A stretch of 64,000 nt of DNA from contig NZ_JAQYWD010000008.1 of assembly GCF_030145145.1 (NCBI RefSeq), forward strand, positions 92,528-156,527. The letters run 5' to 3'. Shown here in pieces: positions 63,508 through 64,000 of this stretch (the first letter of the stretch is position 1; each line of letters starts with the position of its first letter). Position numbers and translations under genes: made by a program. The stretch is from Desulfobacula sp. GTDB lineage: Bacteria; Desulfobacterota; Desulfobacteria; Desulfobacterales; Desulfobacteraceae. Under the pieces are notes generated by a model. The model searched no databases. It had not been told where the DNA came from and saw only the letters and a list, made by a program, of their open reading frames with translations.

Positions 63508-64000
63508 TTTGCTGAACTCCTATTAGTCCGCCAACAGTCGTTTGCCAGGGGCCACCAGTGCTGATGATTTTTCTATAGTCTTCCACTTCTTCTTTGTAGA
63601 TATTGGGAAAATGATCAAAATATCCTTCCCTGCCCAGGGTGTTGAATTTTTTGGCCGCAAAGCTGTGGAACGGAAGCAAGTCAATGCCAAGGACACTCTT
63701 GCCCAGGGGCTTTGCAAATTCAACAATATCTTTGGGGTATTGCAGATCCCAAAAGTTAACCGAGTGGACAATGGGCAGTCTCAACCGCATCTGGGTATTG
63801 CCGTCGGCCATCTTTTTAGCATTTTCAAGAATCAACCGGTTGGATACGCCGGTCCATTTTTTATGTTTTACATCGTCCAATTGTTTGATATCCAGCAGCA
63901 CAAGGTCCACATATTTTAAAATGGATTTGATAATGTTCCAGTTGGCAAATCCTGTGGTATCCAGCACCGTATTCAGGCCTTGTTTTTTAGCTCTTTTTAA
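63497..64000 (-). CDS. Second glycyl-radical activase, partial at the window edge
   Basis: 168 residues are visible and the reading frame runs off the right edge, so the start and the radical-SAM cysteines lie beyond 64000. The visible part has the LDTTGFANW, YVDLVLLDIKQLDD and RLPIVHSVNF segments that align with the C-terminal half of the neighbouring activase. The C-terminus, GGLIGVQQNEK, overlaps the next gene's start by 11 bases. Two activases in tandem suggest either two partner enzymes or subfunctionalised subunits. Confidence 0.8.
   Translation of the reverse strand, partial: LKRAKKQGLNTVLDTTGFANWNIIKSILKYVDLVLLDIKQLDDVKHKKWTGVSNRLILENAKKMADGNTQMRLRLPIVHSVNFWDLQYPKDIVEFAKPLGKSVLGIDLLPFHSFAAKKFNTLGREGYFDHFPNIYKEEVEDYRKIISTGGPWQTTVGGLIGVQQNEK

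Overview
The window looks like a chromosomal segment of a strictly anaerobic, sulfate-reducing member of the Desulfobacterota, most like the Desulfobacteraceae (Desulfobacula, Desulfobacter, Desulfotignum and relatives). The strongest reason is the block aprB-aprA-qmoA-qmoB-qmoC (11.5-19.1 kb, minus strand), which encodes adenosine-5'-phosphosulfate reductase and its membrane electron donor. An adenosylcobalamin-dependent methylmalonyl-CoA module, a TRAP uptake system and glycyl-radical-enzyme activases fit an organism that oxidises organic acids or aromatic/hydrocarbon compounds without oxygen. The genus assignment is inference.

Layout. 0-9 kb: SRP RNA, a STAS protein, a lipoprotein, tRNA-Pro, an amidase, then the protein quality-control run tig-clpP-clpX-lon facing an unusually short rho. 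9-11.3 kb: tRNA-Val and tRNA-Asp with a terminator, leuB, cobO, a cold-shock gene. 11.5-19.1 kb: qmo and apr operons, each closed by a strong terminator. 19.5-24.6 kb: two cysteine-cluster proteins, an SDR protein that lacks the usual catalytic lysine, yvcK, a dgt-type hydrolase and a tadA-like deaminase. 24.6-39.4 kb: the translation and RNA core: infC-rpmI-rplT-pheS-pheT, tRNA-Gly, rimP-nusA-infB-rbfA-truB, rpsO, pnp and a metallo-beta-lactamase-fold gene. 39.5-43 kb: a heterodimeric ABC exporter. 43.3-46.9 kb: mce-mut-meaB. 47-50.9 kb: signalling and membrane proteins (zinc-ribbon/Cache/HAMP, a small two-domain protein, an MFS transporter, an anchored protein). 51.2-58.1 kb: a PAS/sigma-54 activator followed by an ABM protein, a class III aminotransferase and a three-gene TRAP transporter. 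58.1-64 kb, minus strand: a ThiF/MoeB-like protein, an unrecognised protein, a MoaD-like protein, a VWA protein, a MoxR ATPase and two glycyl-radical activases, the second cut by the window edge.

How they work together. AprBA and QmoABC form the electron path from the menaquinone pool to APS. Mce, mutase and MeaB interconvert and protect the methylmalonyl-CoA branch, and CobO can supply the cofactor. The sigma-54 activator is well placed to drive the ABM-aminotransferase-TRAP genes through a -24/-12 promoter and a perfect 13-bp inverted repeat about 120 bp upstream of it. The right-hand cluster joins radical-enzyme activation, a MoxR/VWA remodelling pair and a sulfur-carrier/activating-enzyme pair; it is the best candidate for an incompletely described system, but its catalytic subunit would lie beyond base 64000.

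Regulatory structure visible in the DNA includes an AUA start for infC, a very long imperfect hairpin in the pnp leader, leader hairpins before aprB and rpmI, and a palindrome over the probable tig promoter. No CRISPR array, insertion sequence, prophage or integrase was seen.
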